The notes beneath the pieces are model-generated. The model ran no database searches. It was given only the letters and a program-made list of their open reading frames with translations, and was not told the DNA's origin. A DNA stretch of 64,000 bases from Ochotona curzoniae (Eukaryota > Chordata > Mammalia > Lagomorpha > Ochotonidae): assembly GCF_017591425.1 (NCBI RefSeq), contig NW_024466599.1, positions 23,970,001 to 24,034,000 on the forward strand, written 5' to 3'. Position numbers and translations under genes: made by a program. Positions 23,395-33,914 of this stretch are shown here, one piece after another; positions within the stretch are counted from its first letter, which is position 1; the number at the start of each line of letters is the position of its first letter.

Positions 23395-23423
<29 letters not shown>
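23270..23423 (+). other. GC-richer segment ending in A27: unidentified possible retroposed copy
   Basis: About 125 bases of relatively GC-rich sequence ('gcacctgggagggttgagct', 'ccattaggccccagggcttc') end at a pure run of 27 A (23397-23423). A unique segment ending in a long pure A tract is the usual look of an L1-mediated cDNA insertion. No AATAAA, no known gene and no clear flanking duplication were found, so the source is unknown. Confidence 0.45.
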
Positions 23424-23426
<3 letters not shown>

Positions 23427-25835
23427 AAGCTTTAGATGGCCTGAAGCCAGCTGTCTGTTGTTAAAGTACTCCAGGGATACCTTTACTATTTTAGAAGAAA
23501 GGAGAGTTTTCTAGGAAGGAATGTTTGCTATTCACAGATGGAAAGCATCCTCTAAACCAAACCTTAAGAAAAAGCCTGATGCTCTGTCAGCTGAATAACT
23601 GTTTATGTCTATCAACAACATTCTAAAAACCTGTATGAGGCTTTGGTAGTTTAAGGAATATGTACAATGCTAAGGTTGACTGAAATCGTATATTATTAAT
23701 ATTCATTGAATAGTATTTATTATGAAAGTCATGTAGGGCCACTGTTCAGTGAAAAGGAATCAGGTATTTTGAATATCCAAGTCTGACCATATCTTATCCC
23801 TGGGCTGCTGTTAGTATCCATTTTTCAAAAACACAAAACAGCAACCTCCCTAAAAGTATTCATCTCTGTCAGATTAGTTTATCAGATTAGCTAGCAGAAA
23901 GCTAGTTTGGCCTTCTTGTTTCTGCTCAGAGCTGCCTAGAGGCAAAACCGAGCCTGGAAGAAAGCTAGATGGGCTTGATTAAAGATAGTTTATGGAAGTT
24001 TCTTTGGCCTGGAGTTAGGAGAGGAACCTTACTTTGAAAAGAAAGTAGGGGTAGTACAAAGGCGTGGTCTCACTTTAATTAATTTGGCCAGATAAATTAA
24101 AAGAAATGTTGAAATTGGTCAAACTGATTGTAACTAATCAGGAAATGTAGACAAAACATATAAAATTTGTACTTGTTCTCACCTTTTAATAAACTTAATA
24201 TTAAAAAAGACAAAATTGTACTTATTGAAATTATCTGATCTTGAAGACATTCTGTTGTGTAATAATGAAAGGAATACATCATTTTTGTGCATCGTTTTTT
24301 TCTATAAGTTATCATTTCTTGTTTGTCATTGAGGTGACACTGATGAGGGGTTGTAGAAAGAATTAACTTGTAATTACAAAAAGCATACTATAATTACAAA
24401 AAGCCGTGCCTGTTAATTTTTCTCTATCTTGTGTCAAAGTAAGTCCTTATCATCTTAATTTCATGGGTCAGATATTAGGGTGAGCCAGAATTGCAAGTTC
24501 TTGTGAAAAGAAAATGGCTAAATCAATGGCTTTTTTTTTACTGCTTATTATTTATTGAATCCATCTATTTCCAATTATATTATTGTGTTTCATCTCCTAC
24601 ACAAGATTGTTTTTGCACATGAAGTGAGTTGACCTGAAACATATGCTGCTATTGTTATCAGGTCCTTCTTGTAGTTATCATTGTTGATGTAAATGCTCAA
24701 CAAACTATAGCATGCAGAAATATGAAATAAAATGAGCATCTAGGGACAATGCACCTTTCTACTCAATTGAAAAGGTCGTTATGAAACCCAGTGTGATTCT
24801 TTTCTACATATAACTTCATTTGCTGCTAAACAGGATGATGCAAAAATATAACATCACATTTTTAAAGGTAAGGATGTGAACTCTGATTGCATCTTCTTTT
24901 GTATATGCATGCCTGCAAAATATATTGAAATTACTACTCTAGATGGTACTTTAAGTAGACTTTTACTGATAAGTTTGAAGAAAGAAGAGGATAGAATAAA
25001 GATAAGTTGTGATGCTCAGAGTCAGGTTGCAGACTTGATCCATTGCTGCTTATGCTTGAGACAGTGGCAGGATGAATAGTAGGAGGCTGAAGGTTGGGCT
25101 TTTCTGCAGACAAGTATCAGGTAGATTGCTCATTCCTTTTCGGGTCTCCTCCTCAGTCTTTAATAACCTGGGTAATGTTAGGCTGCTTAATTTCTTTAAC
25201 TCTTTAGTGCAATTTCCTATTCACTGGCAACTTGGGAAACCTTGATGCAAACTAAAGGTGAACCATTAATTGGTAGAGATAAATTTTCTGAGCAGAAAAG
25301 AGTGGGAGAAAGGTGGCTAAATAATACGGGTGTGTCTATATATAGATGTATGTATAAATGTATGTATATTCTTTGTTTAACACACAAGCAAAGAGGTGAA
25401 TTCACTTATAAAAGTATTCTAATAAAATTTGAGTTTTTGAATTGATAAAGACATGTGGAATATACATTTCTTGTATTTTCTTTCATGAGAAACTATCTGA
25501 ACTCTAATGGATGACACGTAGTGTCTGGAAAATCAGTTTTTGATTGTGATAAAATGTGTTAAAAGTATTTGATGCTGTATAGCCATTCATTTATTGGAAT
25601 AAACAAGGTAACACAAAAAATCTTATGCTTTTATCTTACATTTTAATTCAACATTCTGGTACTTATGTCTGTCATAACACTGAAGGTATAGATGGTGGAG
25701 GAAAATCTAGTATCTACTATTCAAATTATCATGGTATGTTTACTAGCTTCACTGGTGGTCCTTCTTTTATTTCAGAGTAGACATGCATATTGCATGCCAC
25801 ACTACTTTGTTTCCTAGTATTCCAGTCTCCATTAT
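23424..25835. other. Unassigned AT-rich sequence
   Basis: No gene or recognisable repeat. A small tandem duplication is present: the 14-base unit 'taattacaaaaagc' at 24371-24384 and again at 24391-24404. Confidence 0.6.
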
Positions 25836-25839
25836 ACAG

Positions 25840-26710
25840 ATATATGATATACATATGCATATACTTGCTTAACTATGTATCTGTTTTGTATTTTTATAAA
25901 ATTTACCTTATATCATAAGGTAACATATTATATTTGTCCTTTTGAAACTGGCTTATTTCATTGGAAATCGTATCAGGATGGAACAAATTGTTGCAAATGC
26001 CCGAATTTCACTCTTTTTAATGGATGAGTAGTATTCCATGGAGTAGATGTATCACAGCTTCTTTATCCATTCCTCTTTTTATGGACATCTGGGTTGTTTC
26101 CGTGTCTTTGCTACTGTGGATTGTTCTGCTATAAAATATGGGAGTGTAGGTTGCTTTGTATTATGTAGATTTCACCTCACTGGGATCTTATTTCCAGGAG
26201 TGGGATTATTGGATCGTTCAGTAGATCAATCACTACCATCTGAGCACTCTGAATAATGTCTAGTCTGTGCTCGATCAACAGTAGAGTAGCGTACCTTTTC
26301 CCCACATCAGCATCTGCAGGTATCGTTAGAAGATTTCAGAATGTAAGCCATCCTCACTGGAGTCAAGTCAAACCTCAGTGTGGTTTGTATTTGGATTTTC
26401 CTGGAGAGCCTGATCATTTTTTCCTATGTCTATTATCCATTTGATTTGTTCTTTCAGAAAATGCCTGCTCATTTTCATTCCCAAAGGACACTTCACCTGT
26501 TTCTTAGCAGGGTAGTTTGTTTTGCTATTATTGAGTTTTTGAAGCTCTCCATAAATCTTGGATATTAGTCTCCTCTCTCTTTTGTAGTGTTCAAAGATTT
26601 TTCTTCCATTCTTCTGGTTGTCTTTTTGCTTTGCTGATGATTTCATTTGCTGTAGAGAAGTTTCTTAGTTTGATGTAGCCCTGTTTGTTTATTTTGACTT
26701 TGTTCCTTTG
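25840..26710 (-). mobile_element. LINE-1, antisense: 3'UTR and C-terminal part of ORF2
   Basis: On the minus strand this is the end of L1 ORF2 and the adjoining 3' region. Reverse-complement landmarks include 'gagtagtattccatggagta', 'ttctttatccattcctcttt', 'gacatctgggttgtttccgt' and 'ccaggagtgggattattgga', the classic antisense signature of the ORF2 C-terminus. Stops and small indels break the frame, so no protein is made. Interrupted at its right side by a SINE and another segment. Confidence 0.88.
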
Positions 26711-26717
26711 ATGACCT

Positions 26718-26955
26718 TTTTTTTTTTAAAAAAAGATTTATTTATTTTTATTACAAAGTCAGATATACAGACAGGAGGGCTGACAAAGAGGAAGATTTTT
26801 TTGTCTGTTGATTTATTCCTCAAGCGGCCGCGTTGGCTGGAGCTTAGCCAATCTGAAGCCAAGAGCCTAGAGCCTTTCCAAGTCTTCCACACAGGTGCAG
26901 AGTCCCAAGGCTTTGGGTTGACCTCAACTGCTTTCCCATGCTACAGGCAGGGGTG
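26718..26955 (-). mobile_element. C-repeat SINE, antisense, lacking its head
   Basis: 'aaaaaagatttatttatttt', 'attacaaagtcagatataca', 'ttattcctcaagcggccgcg', 'gcttagccaatctgaagcca', 'gcagagtcccaaggctttgg' and 'caactgctttcccatgctac' match an antisense young-type C-repeat. The sequence departs from the family after about 26955, where the B and A boxes should be, so the 5' part was lost. It sits inside the minus-strand L1. Confidence 0.85.
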
Positions 26956-27236
26956 TTTAAGCTCCCATTGGCACACAACATCCAGGGAAATTTTTCTCAC
27001 CATCCAACCATTATACCACAATCTGCTTGATCTGCAATACAAATCATCCAATCAATTAAGTGGCACAAAACACAAAGTATCCAATGAACTTAAGTTCAGA
27101 CTGTAACTTAAGCCAATCAGCAAGCAAGCATGTTTACAGAGCAGACAGCTGCTCTTAGCTATGCTAAAAACCTAGCCAAGGAATCAAAATGGAGTCCCAT
27201 CTGCCACTGCTATGGGGTACTATGGGGCTCTACTCA
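26956..27236. other. Unclassified insert within the L1, with CCAAT-type motifs
   Basis: This 280-base block belongs neither to the SINE nor to L1. It holds several CCAAT-like motifs ('atccaatcaatta', 'tatccaatgaact', 'gccaatcagcaag') and ends in 'atcaaaatggagtcccatct'. CCAAT motifs and a 'caaaatggag' string are common in retroviral LTR U3 regions, so an LTR fragment is possible, but no family or ends can be fixed. Confidence 0.35.
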
Positions 27237-27985
27237 GTTATAATTCCAAGGTATTTAAGGTTCTTCTCCACTTTTTGAAAGGGAATCAAGGGGACTGCAC
27301 TAACAAGTTCTTTCTCAGACATGGGATTAATTGTATATATTAAGACCCTCAGTTTATGTTTACAGATTTTGTGCACTGCTGCCTTGCCGAGTTCTCTTAT
27401 TTGTTCTAATAGTCTTTAATTGAGTTTTTCGGTTCCTCTATGTATAGAATCATGCCATCTGTAAGTGGGGATAATTTGACCTCCTCTTCCAATTTGAAGT
27501 CCTTTAATTTCTTTTTCTTGCCTAATACCTCTGGTAAGGACTTTCAGTACTATGTTGATAGCAGTGGTGAAAGTGGACATCCTTGTCTCATTCTACATGT
27601 CAGTGGAAAAGCTTCTGATTTTTTTCCATTCAGTATGATGCTGGCATTGGGTTTTTCATATGTTGCATTGATTGTGTTTTGGAATGTTCCTTCTATTCCT
27701 GTTTTGCTAGGGTTTTTAGCATTAAGTAATAATAGATTTTACTACATGTTTTCTCTGCATCTATTGAGATTATACCCAGTTTTCATTCTTTATTTTGTTG
27801 ATGTGGTATATCACAATTATTGCTTTACATATGTTAAAACATTCCTGTACATCAAGGATAAATCTCACCTGATCCAAGTAAATGACCAGTCTGATGTATT
27901 GTTGTATCCTTTTGGTGAGTATTTGGTAGAGTATTTTTGCATCTATATTCATCAGCTATATTTGTCTGTAGTCTGTATTCACCCC
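27237..27985 (-). mobile_element. LINE-1, antisense: reverse transcriptase part of ORF2, degenerate
   Basis: Read on the minus strand, this is the RT domain of ORF2. The region starts at about 27985 ('gatgaatatagatgcaaaaa' in the sense direction) and runs past the catalytic site. The FADD motif position, at 27442-27475 on the complement, reads L-T-D-G, so the catalytic Asp pair is broken. A 273-codon plus-strand frame (27440-28261) crosses this block antisense and is an artefact of low stop density. Mammalian L1 ORF2 is about 1,275 codons; only part remains. Confidence 0.88.
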
Positions 27986-27989
27986 AATG

Positions 27990-28872
27990 TGAAGGCACAT
28001 GCTGGTCAGAGACTTTGTTCCTTCTCTCGTCCTGACAAGCTGCTGTCAAGGGCAGAATCTCTCATAGTCTGTGACCACTTACGAGCCCATGCTCGCTCAT
28101 TCTTTGTGCTCTCCCACCACTCCTGTCCTGCTCCCTCTCAGGATGCTCTTCTTTGCCTAGGCAGCCTTCACCCTCCCTCTCACCTTATGAGCTTGCAGGC
28201 AATGAAATCTTCAGAACAGATTTCACTAATGACTGCTTTTGAAATTACATTTGGTCTCTAGTTCTGTCTTACCCACCAGAATCCATGGAGCTGATCCAAA
28301 TGCAATCTCTGCCCACCTATATTCTCATGTCCCCCTCTCAGATGGCTTTAGTGTACCTCAGGGTCTGAACACTCTAAATCTGGCATGGACACTGACTGGG
28401 TCCCTCTGTTGGCTGGCTCTCTCCCCAGTGGCATGGTGTGCCAATCTGGGGTCATTCAGCACTCCACAGATGTTGGGAGCTTTGCCTCCCTTTACAGATG
28501 TTGGGAGCAGCACGTTGCTCCTGTGGCTTCTGGCCATGTGCTCCCTCTCGGTTTCTTTCCCAGGAGCCTGACTGCCCAGTCACCATTTGTGTTGATTTAA
28601 AGTCACAAGACTGCTGATCATAGGTTTCCTTAGCTCCCATTTGCTCACCCTCCCCTTGGGTCACGAGCAGTAGCATCAGACATTTTCATCAGCTTTTCCT
28701 CATTCATGCAGCTCCACCTTCCCTCCATAGGATTCCTGAAAATTCCATTCACCTAATGAGATGATTTTCCTCTCCAGCTATGCTCAACATCCATTTTTCT
28801 CCCACTACCCTCTGGCCACGGAGGGCTGCACTTTCCTACTCTGATTTGCCATCTTGTTCCTTTTAATCTTTT
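27990..28872 (-). mobile_element. Probable LINE-1 5'UTR, antisense, joined directly to ORF2
   Basis: This block is GC-richer than its surroundings and ends on the plus strand with 'ttgccatcttgttcctttta'. Its complement begins like the start of many mammalian L1 5'UTRs ('ggaacaagatggcaaatcag'). It contains a 15-base direct repeat 'acagatgttgggagc' (28466-28480 and 28494-28508). It lies directly 5' (in L1 sense) of the RT block, with ORF1 and the endonuclease domain missing. The assignment to L1 is an inference from position, orientation and start motif. Confidence 0.5.
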
Positions 28873-29689
28873 ATGTAGCCTTTGACTGATTTCTTTGAGT
28901 CGTCAAAACAGTTTAATGCTTAAATACACATAATGCACATGCATGTGTGCATACATATGCAAAATATCATTATCCTTTGAAAGATAGGCTTCCTTTGAGG
29001 TGAAACGATTGGGATCTATAAAGACTAATCTAATTATGTTGAGCCTTCTCAAATATGCTAAGTGAATTATAATTGAGCTTCCTAAATGGAAGGTCAAAGT
29101 GATTCTGTTATTTTGGGAGATGTCAACATATAAGACATTGCCCTATTTGTGTCTTGTGATTCCAAGGGAAAGATATTGAAGCAATGCTATCACATTTTTC
29201 TATAGAGTCACATTATGTTAATCTGTCATCTAAAAGATGATGAATTGTAAATTTAGATTTGTAGACTCAGCATTTTCCTAAGTTTCAAGATTTCCAAATG
29301 CAAATGATAAGCTACTAATTGTGAGAGGTAGAATTTTAGGACAGCGACTTTACCTTAGGTTCTACTCTTTTGATTATTACATTTAATGGAAAATGCTGGT
29401 TATTGTCTTTAAGATAACTAGTTTATTTGGGTGGACTTAATCAAATGACATGATCCCTTTAAAAACAGAGTTTTCTCTAGTTGGTAGGGAAAGGAGAAGT
29501 CAAAGAGATTTGAAACATGAAAAAGATTTGATGTTCTTTTGTTCAAATGAAGATAGAAGGAGCAAGAAGTATCTACTTGAGGGGAGAAAACCTGCCTGAA
29601 CTTGAATTCAATTTCTTCCCCCATATCCTTCAGATAAAAAAAAAATCCAACATTCATGATACGTTGAGTTTCCTCACAAGAGAACTCAG
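28873..29689. other. Unassigned AT-rich sequence
   Basis: No gene or recognisable repeat was seen. Frames on either strand are short and featureless. Confidence 0.6.
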
Positions 29690-29965
29690 ATCAACATGTC
29701 TGGACTTCTGACCTACAGAGCTGTTGCCCACTACGTCATATCAGGTCCTGGCTATAGGTATATGGAGGAATAGATTGAGGGACATCTTGGGTGAGCTAGG
29801 TGGCATCCATCCGTGCCCTGGACTGGGACCTCCAGAACATGTTCAGGTGGTTCAGCAACGTTCTCTCACCAAATCGAAACCCAGATACTTACAGTATCCT
29901 GGTATGAAGGTTGCAATTCCTCGGAAGCTCACTGCATACAATGGATTGGGATAGTAGACCATGAA
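29690..29965. other. GC-richer unclassified segment, possibly a transposon fragment
   Basis: This stretch stands out from AT-rich flanks ('tccatccgtgccctggactg', 'ggacctccagaacatgttca', 'aattcctcggaagctcactg') and keeps several CpGs. Two overlapping plus-strand frames of 62-76 codons cross it. Sharp composition edges suggest an inserted element, but I cannot name one. I find no second copy in the window. Confidence 0.35.
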
Positions 29966-30499
29966 CATAAATTATTAACCATATTTATATACTTTAACTA
30001 AATTTGCTTTATATTTAACTGATTTTACAAATGAAATTTGAATCAGTACCATAGCATGCAGTATCAGTTACTAGCCAAAAATATTAGTCATGAGTAATAT
30101 AACTGTAAAATCACTATTGTTTGCCTACAACCCAGTTTTGCTACTTGACTTTTAGGACGTGTGAGTTTAGACAATCTGCCATTAATGTGTGGATTCTACT
30201 GTGTTGGGGTTGAGTGGATTTCAACCCTAAGTGTGCTAGACTGGCTCAGTCTTTATTGCCCAACCTTATACTTACCTGTGTGATTCTGGAAACAAACACA
30301 AATTTTGAAAGAAATCATGGAGGGAACTTGTTTATGTGTAGAAGAAAATCATGTACAACAGCAAAGCATAGATAGTATCTGAGTATATGAACAAATCACA
30401 GAAAGAGCTGGGGAAAAAGCTTACCCTAAGATCAGATTTAGAATTCAGTATGGATTCTATCATGGATAGTGGGTTGTTTTTCTTGGATTCAGCTTCTTC

Positions 30500-30556
30500 G
30501 AGTCTCAGTTCCATCTCTCTCTCTTTCTCTCTGTCTGTCTCTCTTCTCTCTGTCTT
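30500..30556. repeat. (TC)n-rich simple repeat
   Basis: 'tccatctctctctctttctc' and 'tctgtctgtctctcttctct' make an imperfect pyrimidine repeat directly left of an antisense SINE. Confidence 0.85.
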
Positions 30557-30838
30557 ACATTTGGAAAGGTACATTGTCTTAGAGAAAAATATCCCATCCA
30601 CTACTTCAATCCCCAGTGGTCTCAACAGCAAGAGCTGAGCAAATCTGAAGCCAGGAACCAGGAGCTTCTTTTGGGTCTCCCACATGGGTACAGGATTCAA
30701 AGAATTTGAACCATCCTCTGCTGCCTTCCCAGGCCACAATTAGCAGCTGGATTAGAAATGGAGCAGGCAGGTCATGAGCCCATATGGGACGGCAGTGCTT
30801 GCAGGTAGAAGATTAACGTGTTGAGCCTGTGCTAGCCC
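30557..30838 (-). mobile_element. C-repeat SINE, antisense
   Basis: 'atcccatccactacttcaat' (diverged), 'agagctgagcaaatctgaag', 'ccaggaaccaggagcttctt', 'tctcccacatgggtacagga', 'ctgccttcccaggccacaat', 'tgagcccatatgggacggca' and 'aagattaacgtgttgagcct' follow the antisense order through the head. The usual A/T tail on the left is replaced by the TC-rich repeat. Confidence 0.85.
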
Positions 30839-30839
30839 C

Positions 30840-33650
30840 AAGTATCAGTTTCATTATCTGCAAGATACTTGTTCTAAATAGATTAAAGGGCAAGGGCATT
30901 GGAATAAAATCAATCATTCAATACCTCCATCCATGTACTTTTACATTTATAAAGAGCACACCCTACACAACTGTGGAATTGGGATTCTTAAATTTATTTG
31001 ACAAGCAACTATGGGTGTCCTAGGCCTCATTGACACCTAGAGGACAATCATTTTTAGGATGCTTTCATTTAATGTAGATGTAATATGCCACATTTATCTA
31101 ATAGTTGTACTCTGACATTTGATAGCAGATAAATGTTTCAAATTGGAAAAGTGGCACACTGGAATGTTTATCCCTGGCAGTAGTGCAAGCTTCTACGGTT
31201 ATCTTGAACACAGAGCTTTCTTTGAAGCAAATCAATAAGCAAAGATGGTTTTAGCTAAATAATCTAACATTTAACTCCTGTTCCATTAGATAATCATGGT
31301 GTGACAATTATATCAGACTGTTAGTTGATAATGTACCATCTAGGATTTTAATATGATAATCCTAACATCAATATTATATTTTCTTCTGATTTATAGATGA
31401 TAAGTATGAAACTGGCAAGTTTCAGTATTTCATTAATTATTTTGGGATTACGATTTTTGTGGATAATCACCATAGTGTCATCTGGAATATAGAAATTCAA
31501 AAGTGTAATATTTGAATAGGCAGTGGCTCCTTGCAGCATCATGAAATTGCTATCACAATGATGAAATGTACATATATAAAAGAAGAAACCATGCTCCCAA
31601 CCGTCACATGAAAAGTTGATTTTTCTTTTTCTCCTATGTCTTTTCATGTAGTTTAGCATTATTTTTATTCCTCAGACTTGACTTTTATACCTTGTTCCAC
31701 AAAGGGGACAGACCACTGCATTAGGCTGTTTCTGACTGTGTCTTTCTTTAGAACTGATTTAGAGGAGGTTGCTCTTTAAAACTCCTTTTTGCTCTATTTG
31801 AAATGCATATACTGCAATACCTATTAATAGGACTGGACCTTCCGTGGTTCTAATTTGAATCACTTAGCTATTTAAAAAATGATAGGGGGTAGGTTTCATC
31901 CCTTTGATCTGTGCTAAGATTCAGCACTTACTTTCCCAAGACTTAGCAGGTAGTCAAAGTGAGAACACTGCAGAGATGATGAACGAACCTGAGAAGGTGC
32001 AAACATCCATGACACCCTGAAGGTGAAATTCAGCAGGCTCCTACTGTTACAGTTTCTGAAAGTGAATATAAAATTTGGCATTGCTGAGACCTACCTCTAC
32101 CCAAGGCACTCAAAGATTTGAGGGAAAGGAGAAAGCAAAGTGGGAACAGATGCCAAGGCAGCTGGAGACAGACCCTGAAATGCATAGCTGTACCCAATTT
32201 TGTTACTTAATGTGGGGTGCTTACATGCAGCATGTTTTAAAGAAGTAATAGACTTTTTATTGCTCCTAAGCCTGAAATAAACAAGTTACTGGATCATTTT
32301 GTCTGGATTAATTGGCAATGAATTAATTAGCAATCATTAAATTTAGTCAAAACCTAGTTAGTTATTGATTGGTTGATAAATCTACCATTGCCTTTATAAA
32401 GGGTCATATTACCCTGGAAAGTCAGTGTCCCAGGCAGTATGGTTTTCAAAAAACTGTTATATAGCTGCAGATAATTAGGTTCATAACAGCAGGAGATATT
32501 TCACGTTTTGGTCATGGCTGAGGAAAATGGATTCAATAACTTACTTTTTTATTTTTCAGAAAGGATTACTCTTAGTAAGAAAAAGTTATGCACATTTTTA
32601 ATCATGAGAAAAATTTCAAATTCCTCCAGTTTCTAAGACAAGCATTCTTAAAATGCTTACACCCCATCATTCCTTCCAGAGAGCAGTGCATCAAGCCCCA
32701 GTCCTTACTGTGGTTCTTTGAAGAATGATCTATCCAACAGCCCATGTCTACACCTAATGCAGTGCTGCAAAATGCTTGGAGGTCACTACTGGTGATGCAA
32801 TTGTGTGCTTGAAATTTGTCAAGAACATCCCTTTGCTGCTCAGGAATGAGAAATGAGGCTTAGAACACAGGCTCAGTAGGTTACTCACCTGGAGGTTACT
32901 TTCTGCAACTTTCAGGCTATGGTTATTGAGCAGCCAGCACAATAAACTATTTTCTCCTCTTGTTGAGTTTAGAAAAGAGAGACACAATCAGTAGAGAAAT
33001 GCGAGCACAGGTTCTTTTGGTTATTTTGGCATACACATGTTGACATTGGAGTATTGGAAGCTTCCGATTAGACTCAAGTCTATTTAAAGGAATCCATGCA
33101 GTTTTAGGGTGGGTGCTGTAGTAACAAATGAATACTGCTATCTCAGTGCCTCAGAATGTAATTCATTGTTTCCTTTTCAGTAATCCCTAATAGACCAATC
33201 CAACTAGGAACTCAAGGCTGCTGTTTGCTTCTGTGCAGGGCCCCTTCACTGCTGCAGCCAGGAAAAAGGTGTTAGGAGGTGATTAGCTCATTGCATTCTC
33301 ACTGTCTCATCTCTGAAGTGATGATGTCCTCCACTGACACAAACTATCAAACTGACTCCTCTTAACTACAAGGTCTCTGTGAAGCAGTGTCTGTTTTAGG
33401 TCAGACACAGAGCAAAACTAGATATTAGCACTAATAGAAGCTCCCTTGCAAAGTACCATTCCCTTTATTTGGTAAAAGATGATAGGTTTTCAACTTAAGA
33501 AACTTACAATACTTAGTCTCAAGATCAAACATTCAAAAGTCTAAATATCACAGTATAAATTGAGAGGCTTTAAAAAATCCAAACCTTAGGCCCTCCATTG
33601 TAGCATAACCAGTGAAACCACTTACTGTGTTATTGTCATCCTTTAGCACA
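30840..33650. other. Repeat-poor unassigned sequence
   Basis: No recognisable transposon or gene across about 2.8 kb. The block at 32290-32345 is rich in TAAT/ATTA cores (listed separately). Open frames, such as 103 codons on minus at 31348-31659, show no family features. Confidence 0.55.
32307..32336. promoter_or_regulatory. Tandem 15-mer with homeodomain-type cores (candidate binding cluster)
   Basis: Two adjacent 15-base units, 'attaattggcaatga' and 'attaattagcaatca', match at 13 of 15 positions. Each carries an ATTAATT palindromic homeodomain-type core. Further ATTA cores follow at 32335-32345. The pattern is seen directly; regulatory function is only an inference, since such cores are common in AT-rich DNA. 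Confidence 0.25.
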
Positions 33651-33654
33651 GCAA

Positions 33655-33912
33655 CAGTTCTAGTCTTAGTTGCTTTGCTTCCAGTCTGATTCCTTGCTAT
33701 TGGATGACAGAAGATGGTGGCCCATATCTGTGGGTTCCTACCACCACCAAACAGGTCTGGAAAGAGTTTTGGGCCCCTGACTTCAGCCCGGCCCCACCCA
33801 AATGTTGTGGACATCTAAAGAGTGAGCCAGTAATTAGATTTTCTTTCTTTCTTTGTCTCTACTTCTGTCTCTGACACTCCACCTTTCAAATAAAAATGAA
33901 TGTAAGAAATAT
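33655..33912 (+). mobile_element. C-repeat SINE, plus strand, head degraded
   Basis: 'gcttccagtctgattccttg' (box corresponding to 'cttctgatccagctccctg'), 'gatgacagaagatggtggcc', 'gtgggttcctaccaccacca', 'tttgggcccctgacttcagc', 'cggccccacccaaatgttgt', 'tctctacttctgtctctgac' and a 'caaataaaaatgaatgtaag' tail. An old subfamily, with the left end uncertain. Confidence 0.75.
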
Positions 33913-33914
33913 TC

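Noticed and set aside
26824..26831. A GCGGCCGC site in AT-rich DNA, possibly a CpG island or cloning scar
   Set aside because: It lies inside a C-repeat at the position where the family is CpG-rich; there is no island around it and no vector sequence.
26708..27106. A 132-codon plus-strand frame
   Set aside because: It covers an antisense C-repeat and the unclassified insert; the frame is fortuitous.
27440..28261. A 273-codon plus-strand open frame, the longest in the window
   Set aside because: Its first two thirds are the exact antisense of L1 ORF2 reverse transcriptase and the rest crosses the 5'UTR-like block. No independent protein features are seen.
30332..30739. A 135-codon minus-strand frame with an Arg/Glu-rich segment
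   Set aside because: The Arg/Glu segment is the translated TC simple repeat and the N-terminal part is a C-repeat.
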